From NCBI GenBank assembly GCA_903864555.1, contig CAIPGJ010000469.1:1-5615 (forward strand): a DNA stretch of 5,615 nucleotides, in the 5' to 3' direction. Positions 1 through 5,248 of this stretch are shown here, one piece after another. The notes under the pieces are model-generated. The model searched no databases, had not been told where the DNA came from, and worked only from the letters and a program-made list of their open reading frames with translations. The position numbers were made by a program, and so were the translations under genes. How positions within the stretch are numbered: position 1 is the stretch's first letter; every line of letters begins with the position of its first letter. Source of the DNA: an uncultured Pseudomonadota bacterium (lineage in GTDB: Bacteria; Pseudomonadota; Gammaproteobacteria; Burkholderiales; SG8-39).

Positions 1-98
1 GTGACCGGCTTGGAAGGATAGGTCGACGTGCCTTGTGCGAGGGCCAGCAGCGGCGCTGCAGCCAGCCCGGCGGCCAGTGTGATTCGAGACACCTTCAT
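1..98 (-). CDS. Bug/TctC-family solute-binding protein, N-terminal fragment (runs off left edge)
   Basis: Only the first 32 codons are present; the gene continues beyond base 1. The visible protein starts MKVSRITLAAGLAAAPLLAL, a classical Sec signal peptide with basic residues at K2 and R5 and an Ala/Leu core. Cleavage is probably near ALA-QG. It is followed by TYPSKPV, which matches the conserved start of mature Bug (TctC-like) binding proteins, the 'YPsKPI' strand. The start is well supported: an AAGGAGG Shine-Dalgarno at 110-104 lies 5 nt before the ATG. It follows the dioxygenase gene by 57 bp on the same strand, so it is probably the third gene of the same operon. Family members are periplasmic two-lobed proteins that bind carboxylates or similar small organics. 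The assignment rests on a short stretch plus context, and the ligand is unknown. Confidence 0.72.
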   Translation of the reverse strand, partial: MKVSRITLAAGLAAAPLLALAQGTSTYPSKPV

Positions 99-103
99 GG
101 AAT

Positions 104-110
104 CCTCCTT
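104..110 (-). promoter_or_regulatory. Shine-Dalgarno AAGGAGG of the second Bug gene
   Basis: A near-perfect anti-16S match, AAGGAGG, lies 5 nt upstream of the ATG at 98. It is clearly the strongest ribosome-binding site in the window. The second binding protein may therefore be translated more strongly than the dioxygenase upstream of it. The surrounding 99-155 gap is AT-rich compared with the genes. I see no convincing promoter or terminator in it. Confidence 0.75.
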
Positions 111-155
111 ATTGAATGATCGAATTATTTTTCTTCAGTAGTCTCTGCCTATACC

Positions 156-998
156 TCAGACCGCAGCCTGCGCTTCCTTGATCGACACGCGCCAGTGGAT
201 GCGGTCCTCTTCCGGCGGATAGTCGCCAGCGGCCTTGTGGTAGGAGCAGCGGTTGTCCCAAATGACGATGTCGCCCTTTTGCCACTTGTGGGTGTACTGG
301 GTGCCCTTCGGGATCATGTAGGCGGCCAGTTCATCGATGAGTTCGTTGCTCTCGACCGGGTCCATGCCATCGATGTGGGATATTTTCACGGCATCGAAAT
401 ACAGCACCGGACGGCCGGTCTCGCGGTGCCGTCCGATCAGCGAATGCCGCACCGGCTGGCGCGCACCGAAGTCTTCCTTGGTCAGCAGGGTGTTGTATTC
501 CTTGCGGCGCCCGCCGTAGATGTAGACGCCATAACGGCCCTCGATGCGCTTGCGCAGCGCCTCGGGCAGTGAATCGTGCGCGGTGTACATGCTGGCGAAA
601 TAGGTGTCACCGCCGTGGCTGGGAATGGCCAGGGCATAAAGCTGGGTCGCCTTGAAGGGCTCTTCATCGTAGTTACCGTCGGTGTGGAAGCCGCTGGCGC
701 CACGACGATAGATCTTGTTGTTCAATTGCCCGTCGGGGCCGAACTTGTTGACCCCGAGCAGCGTGATCTCCTGATGGTCAGGATGGCGGGTGCTCTTCGA
801 GGGATGCTCGGCCAGTCGGCCGAAGCGGCGGCTGTAGGAGAGAAAGTCCTGTGTCGTGAGCGACTGGCCGCGCACGGCGATGACGTTGTGGTCGAGCCAT
901 GCCTGATAGATCCTGCGGAACGCCGCCTCGTCCATCGTCCTCACATCGACATCGGTGATCTCGGCACCGATGCCATCACCCAGACAGCGTATCTCCAT
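156..998 (-). CDS. TauD/TfdA-family Fe(II)/2-oxoglutarate-dependent dioxygenase
   Basis: This 280-aa protein has the length of TauD/TfdA enzymes, which couple decarboxylation of 2-oxoglutarate to hydroxylation of an organic substrate in the cytoplasm. Counting from the ATG, the iron ligands are visible as H105-x-D107 in GFHTDGNY and H254 in WDNRCSYH. R266 and R270 in DRIHWR match the Arg-x3-Arg stretch that holds 2-oxoglutarate in TauD. T118 in KATQLYA matches the TauD threonine, and the GGDTYFASMY block at about 129-138 is typical. All catalytic residues appear intact. The ATG at 998 is preferred over the adjacent GTG (1001) because GGGGGA then sits about 4 nt upstream. It lies 69 bp after one Bug gene and 57 bp before another, so it is probably co-transcribed with both. 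The substrate (sulfonate, aryloxy acid or other carboxylate) cannot be assigned. The family is certain; TauD or TfdA function is not. Confidence 0.93.
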   Translation of the reverse strand: MEIRCLGDGIGAEITDVDVRTMDEAAFRRIYQAWLDHNVIAVRGQSLTTQDFLSYSRRFGRLAEHPSKSTRHPDHQEITLLGVNKFGPDGQLNNKIYRRGASGFHTDGNYDEEPFKATQLYALAIPSHGGDTYFASMYTAHDSLPEALRKRIEGRYGVYIYGGRRKEYNTLLTKEDFGARQPVRHSLIGRHRETGRPVLYFDAVKISHIDGMDPVESNELIDELAAYMIPKGTQYTHKWQKGDIVIWDNRCSYHKAAGDYPPEEDRIHWRVSIKEAQAAV

Positions 999-1048
999 CA
1001 CTTCCCCCGTTTCATGCCGACTGGTGCCGGCGGAGCCATTGCAGCCAT
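998..1048 (-). other. possible 16-codon leader ORF overlapping the dioxygenase start
   Basis: In the gap between the first Bug gene and the dioxygenase, an ATG at 1048 opens a short frame encoding MAAMAPPAPVGMKRGK. It ends in a TGA whose last base is the A of the dioxygenase ATG (TGATG arrangement). A GTG at 1063 could extend it by five codons. The stop/start overlap is the usual geometry for translational coupling, and a G-run precedes the ATG. Nothing about the peptide resembles a known protein and it may be chance, so it is recorded as a candidate only. Confidence 0.2.
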
Positions 1049-1067
1049 GCCCCCTGCCCGCACCTGA

Positions 1068-2090
1068 TTATTGTTCGACCTTGATGTTGGCCGTCTTGAT
1101 GATCTTTTCGTAATTGGCCATGTCCGCCTTCATCACGGCACCGAACTCCTCCGATGACGCAGCAAACGGAACGGCACCCTGGTTGAGAATGCTGTCCCTG
1201 ACATCGGGCATGGCCAGGATGCGGGCGATCTCGGCGGCATAGCGGTCGGTCATGGGCTTGCCCAATCCCGCCGGTGCCAGTATCCCCTGCCAGAACGCAC
1301 CGTTGAAGCCAGCCACCCCACCTTCAGCGAAGGTCGGCACCTGCGGCATGGTCGGCGCACGGTTTGCCCCCGAGATGGCGATGCCACGCAACTTTCCGGA
1401 AGTGACATGCGGTGAGAGGTTGATGGGATTGGAAAACATCAGATCCACCTGACCGCCCAGCACATCGGTCATGGCCGGGCCGCCGCCCTTGTAGGAGATG
1501 TTTTGCATGCGGATGCCGACCATGCTGCTGAACAGCTCTGCCGCCAGGTGGGGCGGGCTGCCGGTGCTCGAGGTGGCGTAGTTGAGGCGTCCCGGTTTGG
1601 ATTTCGCCAGTGCAATCAGGTCTTTCAGATTGTTCACGGGCAGGCCGGGATAGGCGGCCACGATGGTCTCCACCTTGTTCATCGGCGCGATGGGGGTGAA
1701 GTCCCTGATCGGGTCATAGCGCACCGGTTGCAGCAGCGGCGCGATGATGTGGGTGCTGGTGACCAGCATGATGGTGTAGCCATCGGGCGCGGCACGTGCT
1801 ACCGCATCGGCACCGATGGTGGTATTGCCTCCGGGCTGGTTGATCACCAGCACCTGCTGACCCCAGCTTTCCACCAGCTTCTGACTGAGTATGCGTGCCG
1901 ACACGGAGGTGGCGCCGCCCGGTGCATAGGGCAGCACGAAGCGGATGGGCTTGGCGGGGAAACCCTGCAGGTCGGCAGCCATGGCCATGGATGGCAGCAC
2001 GGCAAGGCAGAGCCCTGAAACCAGTCTGGCCAGTGCGCCGGATGCAGGCATGAGATGCCCGTTCAGCGCCAGCCCGCACGATGTCGACAT
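1068..2090 (-). CDS. Bug/TctC-family periplasmic solute-binding protein (complete)
   Basis: This 340-aa protein is a full-length Bug (Bordetella uptake gene) receptor, the periplasmic component related to TctC of tripartite tricarboxylate transporters. A signal peptide with a hydrophobic core at about 23-34 ends in SMAMA-ADLQ near residue 38. The mature part opens with GFPAKPIRFVLPYAPGG (43-59). The family block NQPGGNTTIGADAVARAAPD is at 84-103, followed by GYT. YKGGGPAMTDVLGGQVDLMF, from the second lobe, is at 200-219. Known members bind carboxylates between two lobes through these glycine-rich loops. The ATG at 2090 is chosen because AGGGGAG lies 8 nt upstream. A GTG at 2099 would sit on that site, and the ATG at 2051 has no good site but would give a tidier 25-residue signal peptide. 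As first gene of the unit it probably supplies ligand specificity. No membrane partners are visible, which is common because most Bug genes are orphans. Confidence 0.93.
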   Translation of the reverse strand: MSTSCGLALNGHLMPASGALARLVSGLCLAVLPSMAMAADLQGFPAKPIRFVLPYAPGGATSVSARILSQKLVESWGQQVLVINQPGGNTTIGADAVARAAPDGYTIMLVTSTHIIAPLLQPVRYDPIRDFTPIAPMNKVETIVAAYPGLPVNNLKDLIALAKSKPGRLNYATSSTGSPPHLAAELFSSMVGIRMQNISYKGGGPAMTDVLGGQVDLMFSNPINLSPHVTSGKLRGIAISGANRAPTMPQVPTFAEGGVAGFNGAFWQGILAPAGLGKPMTDRYAAEIARILAMPDVRDSILNQGAVPFAASSEEFGAVMKADMANYEKIIKTANIKVEQ

Positions 2091-2120
2091 GACTGCCACT
2101 CCCCTGATTTTGGAGCGGAG

Positions 2121-2126
2121 ATTCTA
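2121..2126 (-). promoter_or_regulatory. candidate -10 box (TAGAAT) for the Bug-dioxygenase-Bug operon
   Basis: TAGAAT differs from TATAAT at one base and lies about 16 nt before the Shine-Dalgarno of the first Bug gene, which would give a short leader of roughly 24 nt. No recognisable -35 hexamer exists at 16-18 nt spacing, so this would need an activator or be weak. The 70-bp gap 2091-2160 also contains an ACTG-n6-ACTG direct repeat on the same strand just upstream, but no clear operator palindrome. Confidence 0.3.
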
Positions 2127-2160
2127 CAGTCCCCTGCAGTACCGTCCCGGGATGCGACCG

Positions 2161-2739
2161 CTACAGACCAAACCCCTTCCCCGCGCCCAGCAAGGTCGCC
2201 ACCCCCAGAATCGCGAAGATCGCCGCGGCAATCGAATGCACCAGTTTCATCGGGATGCGCCCGGCCAGCCGGTCGCCCATGAACACCGCCGGCACGTCGG
2301 CGATGAGCATGCCCAGGGTGGTGCCGATCACCACCAGCACCGGTGTGGCGTAGTGCGCCGCCATGGCCACGGTGGCGATCTGGGTCTTGTCGCCCATCTC
2401 GGCGAGGAAGAAGGTGATGAGCGTGGCGCCGAAGACACCGAAGCGCTGCGCCACGTTCGCTTCCTCGTCCTCGATCTTGTCGGGGATCAGCGTCCAGGCC
2501 GCCATGGCGATGAAGGAGATGCCCAGCACCCAGCGCAGCAATTCGGGCGTGATGGTGGCCGTAATCCAGGCCCCGAGCGCACCGGCCAGGCCGTGGTTGA
2601 CCAGCGTGGCCACCAGGATGCCCAGAATGATGGGCAGGGGCTTCTTGAAGCGCGCAGCGAGGATGAAGGCGAGCAACTGGGTCTTGTCGCCGATTTCGGC
2701 CAGGGCCACGACGCCGGTTGAAACGAACAATGATTCCAT
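2161..2739 (-). CDS. mneA: UPF0016/GDT1 (TMEM165-like) manganese exporter, MneA type
   Basis: This 192-aa inner-membrane protein has the two-fold repeat that defines UPF0016. EIGDKT at 15-20 and EMGDKT at 114-119 each lie in a hydrophobic helix, and their acidic residues form the cation path in this family. About six membrane segments are visible: roughly 5-27, 36-57, 66-84, 103-123, 132-153 and 166-186. The charged loop DKIEDEEANVAQR (87-99) separates the two halves. Bacterial members such as Vibrio cholerae MneA export Mn2+; eukaryotic GDT1/TMEM165 move Mn2+/Ca2+. The ATG at 2739 is chosen because it starts exactly where family homology begins and has GGAG 6 nt upstream. Extending the frame upstream would translate the riboswitch. 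The Mn role is well supported here because a yybP-ykoY riboswitch precedes it. The gene is monocistronic as far as can be seen, since the next gene starts 71 bp on with its own ribosome-binding site. Confidence 0.93.
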   Translation of the reverse strand: MESLFVSTGVVALAEIGDKTQLLAFILAARFKKPLPIILGILVATLVNHGLAGALGAWITATITPELLRWVLGISFIAMAAWTLIPDKIEDEEANVAQRFGVFGATLITFFLAEMGDKTQIATVAMAAHYATPVLVVIGTTLGMLIADVPAVFMGDRLAGRIPMKLVHSIAAAIFAILGVATLLGAGKGFGL

Positions 2740-2745
2740 CAGGGA

Positions 2746-2749
2746 CTCC
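2746..2749 (-). promoter_or_regulatory. Shine-Dalgarno GGAG of the manganese exporter, between two CCCTG copies
   Basis: GGAG lies 6 nt before the ATG at 2739. It is flanked by two CCCTG copies (2753-2749 and 2744-2740), either of which could pair with CAGGG at 2794-2790 in the upstream leader. That would allow the leader to mask the start region. The pairing is inferred from complementarity only. Confidence 0.6.
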
Positions 2750-2772
2750 AGGGCCGGAAGGATGACGATCGA

Positions 2773-2808
2773 CTGCCACGCATCCCCGACCCTGCGGGTC
2801 TGTGGCAG
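2773..2808 (-). promoter_or_regulatory. putative expression-platform hairpin of the Mn riboswitch
   Basis: Immediately after the aptamer, CTGCCAC (2808-2802) pairs perfectly with GTGGCAG (2779-2773). The 22-nt loop contains a nested hairpin, GACCC-GCA-GGGTC (2800-2788). No T-run follows, so it is not a standard intrinsic terminator; control by translation or by Rho is more likely. The outer stem begins at the last base of the aptamer's closing strand, so the two structures may compete. Confidence 0.45.
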
Positions 2809-2907
2809 ACAAAGGTCTTGCCAGGCACGGAGCCGCTTGCACCATGGCCTTGCGGCCAAGCATGGTGATGCAAGCCTCTTTCTGCGAAGAGCGGCTACTC
2901 CCCAATC
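2808..2907 (-). ncRNA. yybP-ykoY manganese riboswitch aptamer
   Basis: Read on the minus strand, the leader opens with GGGGAGTAGCC (2903-2893), the signature 5' element of the yybP-ykoY aptamer. It closes with CAAGACCTTTGTC (2820-2808), containing the conserved 3' CAAGACC segment. Between them are a CTCTT/AAGAG stem (2891-2887 with 2880-2876) and a long arm. The arm is built from GCTTG/CAAGC (2875-2871 with 2839-2835), CACCAT/ATGGTG (2867-2862 with 2845-2840) and a GGCC-GCAA-GGCC tip (2857-2846), with short 5'-side bulges CAT and GCTT. A small GGC/GCC hairpin (2834-2824) precedes the 3' element. The total of about 100 nt is normal for the class. In this family Mn2+ bridges two docked loops and turns expression on. 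The aptamer sits just ahead of a UPF0016 Mn exporter, a characteristic partner. Edges are approximate. Confidence 0.9.
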
Positions 2908-2915
2908 ACCAAATC

Positions 2916-2924
2916 ATCATAACA
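2916..2924 (-). promoter_or_regulatory. extended -10 promoter (TGT-TATGAT) of the riboswitch-exporter transcript
   Basis: TGTTATGAT is an extended -10 element: TGn followed by a hexamer one base from TATAAT. It predicts a start near 2909, only a few bases before the aptamer's GGGGAGTAG, the spacing expected for a riboswitch leader. No good -35 box is seen at 16-18 nt, which an extended -10 can tolerate. Confidence 0.6.
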
Positions 2925-3055
2925 GATGGGTAAACTCAGCCTTGCCTGGCTGCACGAAGGCCACCCCGCGCGCACGGCCTGCATGCCACAATCGCCTCCG
3001 TTGAACCGATTTCCCTGCATTCCATGAAAGTTTCCGCCCCGTGATCCCGTTGTCG

Positions 3056-3874
3056 ATGATCCCGCTAGCCCTGCCTTCCGTACTGCGTCGCTGCCTTTGC
3101 ATCCTCGGCCTGCTCATCGCCCATGCGCTGCTCCCGGTGCAAGCCGCGCCGGCTGACATCGGCGTGGTGCTGCTGCATGGCAAGTGGGGCACGCCCAACC
3201 AGATGCAGGCGCTCAGCCGTGATCTCGAAGCCAGGGGATACCGGACCAGTACACCCGAGATGACCTGGTCGGGCAAGCGACTGTACGACCGGGATTACGC
3301 TGCGGCACTGAAGGAGATCGAAACCGCGGTCAGGGACTTGCGCGCCAGGGGCATCAAGCGAGTGGTGGTGGCCGGGCAGAGCCTCGGCGCCAATGGCGCC
3401 GCCGCCTACGCCGCCGCCGGGCTGGACCTGGATGGCCTGGTCCTCATGGCACCGGGTCACTTCCCCGAACGCGGCATGGGTGGCAAACCGCTGCAGGACA
3501 GCCTGGAGCGGGCTCGCGCCATGGTGGCCGCCGGCCAGGGCGAGGCGCCGGGAACTTTCCTCGATTTCAACCAGGGCAGACAAAGGCAATTGAGCCTGAA
3601 GGCAGCGGTGTATGTCTCCTTCTTCGAGCCGGAAGGCCTGGGCGCCATGACCCGCAACGTCCCCCGCTTCGTCAAACCCCTGCCGCTGCTGCTTGCCATC
3701 GGCACGCAGGATGTTTTCCATCCCTATTCCAAGGCCATGTTCGATTCGGCACCGGCGCATCCGCTCAGCCACTATGCCTCGCTGGAGGCTGACCACCTGG
3801 GACTGCCCAACCTGGTATCTGCGGAAATGCTGAAGTGGCTGGATCGGATCGACAGCCAAGCGGCGCGGCCCTGA
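3056..3874 (+). CDS. exported alpha/beta hydrolase
   Basis: From the ATG at 3056 this is a 272-aa serine hydrolase of the alpha/beta fold, probably periplasmic. Residues 1-30 form a signal peptide with RR at 11-12, a CLCILGLLIAHALLPV core and a VQAA cleavage region. The first strand and oxyanion motif is VVLLHGKWG (H41-G42). The nucleophile elbow GQSLG places S109. The acid is probably D219 in AIGTQD and the base H247 in EADHLG, giving a complete triad. Substrate is unknown; the compact cap-poor layout is like dienelactone-hydrolase or acyl-esterase relatives. The start is uncertain: an in-frame GTG at 3041 adds MIPLS, and neither start has a proper Shine-Dalgarno (only GAAAG 10 nt before the GTG). 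The ATG gives a more normal signal-peptide length. The gene is divergent from the Mn exporter and convergent with the MFS gene. Confidence 0.85.
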   Translation: MIPLALPSVLRRCLCILGLLIAHALLPVQAAPADIGVVLLHGKWGTPNQMQALSRDLEARGYRTSTPEMTWSGKRLYDRDYAAALKEIETAVRDLRARGIKRVVVAGQSLGANGAAAYAAAGLDLDGLVLMAPGHFPERGMGGKPLQDSLERARAMVAAGQGEAPGTFLDFNQGRQRQLSLKAAVYVSFFEPEGLGAMTRNVPRFVKPLPLLLAIGTQDVFHPYSKAMFDSAPAHPLSHYASLEADHLGLPNLVSAEMLKWLDRIDSQAARP

Positions 3875-3875
3875 T

Positions 3876-3898
3876 ACCGGGTCTGCCGCCGGCCCGGT
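3876..3898. terminator. inverted repeat in the hydrolase/MFS convergent gap
   Basis: ACCGGG (3876-3881) and CCCGGT (3893-3898) form a 6-bp GC-rich stem around an 11-nt GC-rich loop. It occupies almost exactly the 23-bp gap between two convergent stop codons. That position suits a shared bidirectional terminator, but no T-run is present on either strand, so its strength is doubtful. Confidence 0.35.
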
Positions 3899-5088
3899 CA
3901 GAATTGGGGCTGCGCCCGCGCGCCACGCCGCGCGATGGCAAACAGCAGCGCAGCCAGGACGAAACCGGCCACCGGCAGCCATTCCAGTAAAGCGCGCACC
4001 GAGGGCTCGCCATGCAGTTGCAGCGCCACGAGGCCGATGCGCAAGGCCGCCGCCAGTGCCAGCATGGAGAAAAGCCCACCCGAGGCCAGGCCTTCCCGCC
4101 CGCTGCGGCCCAGCGCCAGCGCCGCACCAAAGGCCGCCAACAAGACTGCCGCCCAGCCCGCCCCCGCGACAAACTGCGCTGTGGCATAAGCCCCCAACGT
4201 GCCCGACAGGCCGGCCGCCAGCACCGCCACACCGCCCACGGCCGCACCGGCCGTCAACACGCGATACTCGCCCCAGCGGGTGACCGCCAGACTGATCGGT
4301 AGCACACACAGGTTGAATCCCACCCAGAACACCGGCATCAGCCATTCCAGGTCGGCCGGTGTGGCATGGCGCAGATAGCCCGGCGCCGAGTTGAGCGAGA
4401 AATGCACCTGGAAGGCGATGCCGGCCAGCGCCATGGCGGCCAGGAATAGCGGCAGTCCCCCCAGGCGAGGCAGCGGGGGTGAAACCGTGGAGACCGTGGA
4501 CACATGGGCCTGCCCCTGCCCGGCCAGGTGCCGCTCCGCCCACACCAGCCCCCAGGCCGCCACCGCCACCGCAATCGCGGCCAGTGCGAATGGCAAGCGG
4601 GCATCCACGCCGCGCAAGGCCACGGTGAGATAAGGCGACAGCGCGCCGGCCAGTCCCAGGCCGAACAGCCACAGCGAGGCGATGGCCGGCGTGTCGGACA
4701 CCTTCGCATACTTGCCGATCAGCATCAGCGGCGGCGCGCGCAGCGCCGAGGACGTGAGGGTCCACACCAGCGTCACCGCCAGGAACACCACCGGATTGCC
4801 GCCCGGCGCCACCAGCGGCAGGGCGAGAAAGGCCAATGCAGAGACCAAACTTATCAATGCCATCTGCAGGCCCAGCCGCCCCATCACCTTCGACACGGCA
4901 TCGGCACGCGCGCCCATCCACCAGTCGGCCACCAGGAACACCAGCTGGTCGGCCAGCAGTATCCACACGATGGCCGATCGGGGCAGACCCGATGCCACCG
5001 CCAGTTGCGGCAGGAAGATCACATACACCGTCCAGGACAGCGTGAAGAACAACTGCAGCAGCGCAAAGTAGAGGCCGGTACGGAACAT
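3898..5088 (-). CDS. MFS (major facilitator superfamily) transporter
   Basis: This 396-aa, very hydrophobic protein shows twelve predicted membrane helices in two groups of six: about 8-28, 40-60, 73-93, 99-118, 136-157 and 165-185, then 209-230, 245-268, 276-296, 300-325, 335-358 and 366-386. A hydrophilic loop (186-208, containing VSTVSTVS) lies between the halves. The loop after helix 2, WWMGARADAVSKVMGRLG, resembles the MFS motif A region (G-x3-D-x2-G-R), although the spacing is loose. The ATG at 5088 is chosen because GAGG lies 6 nt upstream. An ATG at 5094 abuts that site, and one at 5151 would add 21 non-helical residues. The cargo and direction of transport are unknown. The gene is convergent with the hydrolase and divergent from the SRPBCC gene, so it is probably transcribed alone. 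The family is confident; I do not recognise a subfamily. Confidence 0.85.
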   Translation of the reverse strand: MFRTGLYFALLQLFFTLSWTVYVIFLPQLAVASGLPRSAIVWILLADQLVFLVADWWMGARADAVSKVMGRLGLQMALISLVSALAFLALPLVAPGGNPVVFLAVTLVWTLTSSALRAPPLMLIGKYAKVSDTPAIASLWLFGLGLAGALSPYLTVALRGVDARLPFALAAIAVAVAAWGLVWAERHLAGQGQAHVSTVSTVSPPLPRLGGLPLFLAAMALAGIAFQVHFSLNSAPGYLRHATPADLEWLMPVFWVGFNLCVLPISLAVTRWGEYRVLTAGAAVGGVAVLAAGLSGTLGAYATAQFVAGAGWAAVLLAAFGAALALGRSGREGLASGGLFSMLALAAALRIGLVALQLHGEPSVRALLEWLPVAGFVLAALLFAIARRGARAQPQF

Positions 5089-5185
5089 ATCCATCCTCAA
5101 ACGGGAAAGAAAAGGCGGGCGAGGCAGTGTAGCGCCTTGGCGTCCCGGCATGCCCCGAATGCCAGGAAACGTCCATCGCGCAGGT

Positions 5186-5191
5186 TACACT
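5186..5191 (+). promoter_or_regulatory. weak candidate -10 box (TACACT) for the SRPBCC gene
   Basis: TACACT lies about 58 bp before the SRPBCC ATG, within the 160-bp divergent gap 5089-5248. No -35 consensus is found at usual spacing. A similar TACACT occurs on the minus strand (5133-5128), suitably placed for the MFS gene and likewise without a -35. Both are suggestions only. Confidence 0.22.
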
Positions 5192-5248
5192 TGCCCCTTC
5201 CCCGGCTCGACCCCGATGTCACCTCAGGAAAATGTCAGGACCCACGCC

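Noticed and set aside
576..1067. Plus-strand open frames antisense to the dioxygenase (also 195-572)
   Set aside because: Minus-strand translation has a complete TauD motif set; the plus-strand frames show no domain and have no ribosome-binding site.
2124..2166. CTACAG repeated at 2124-2129 and 2161-2166 as a possible regulator site
   Set aside because: A six-base repeat 37 bp apart, one copy overlapping a stop codon, is expected by chance; no dyad symmetry links them.
2740..2859. Upstream extension of the Mn exporter by 40 codons to an ATG at 2859
   Set aside because: The added residues are not hydrophobic and have no family similarity. They would be encoded by the riboswitch itself, and the ATG at 2739 has its own GGAG site.
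2063..2905. A 280-codon minus-strand frame overlapping the Mn exporter and riboswitch
   Set aside because: It is out of frame with the UPF0016 protein, reads through the aptamer, and its product is low-complexity Arg/Gly/His-rich sequence typical of GC-rich shadow frames.
3065..5176. A 703-codon open frame on the minus strand spanning the hydrolase and MFS genes
   Set aside because: Over the hydrolase it is the in-register antisense frame. It stays open because that gene avoids TTA, CTA and TCA codons, and it stops exactly at the CTA codon at 3065. Over the MFS gene it is an off-frame shadow. Its translation is Gly/Arg/Ala-rich without recognisable domains, while both overlapped frames encode clear families.
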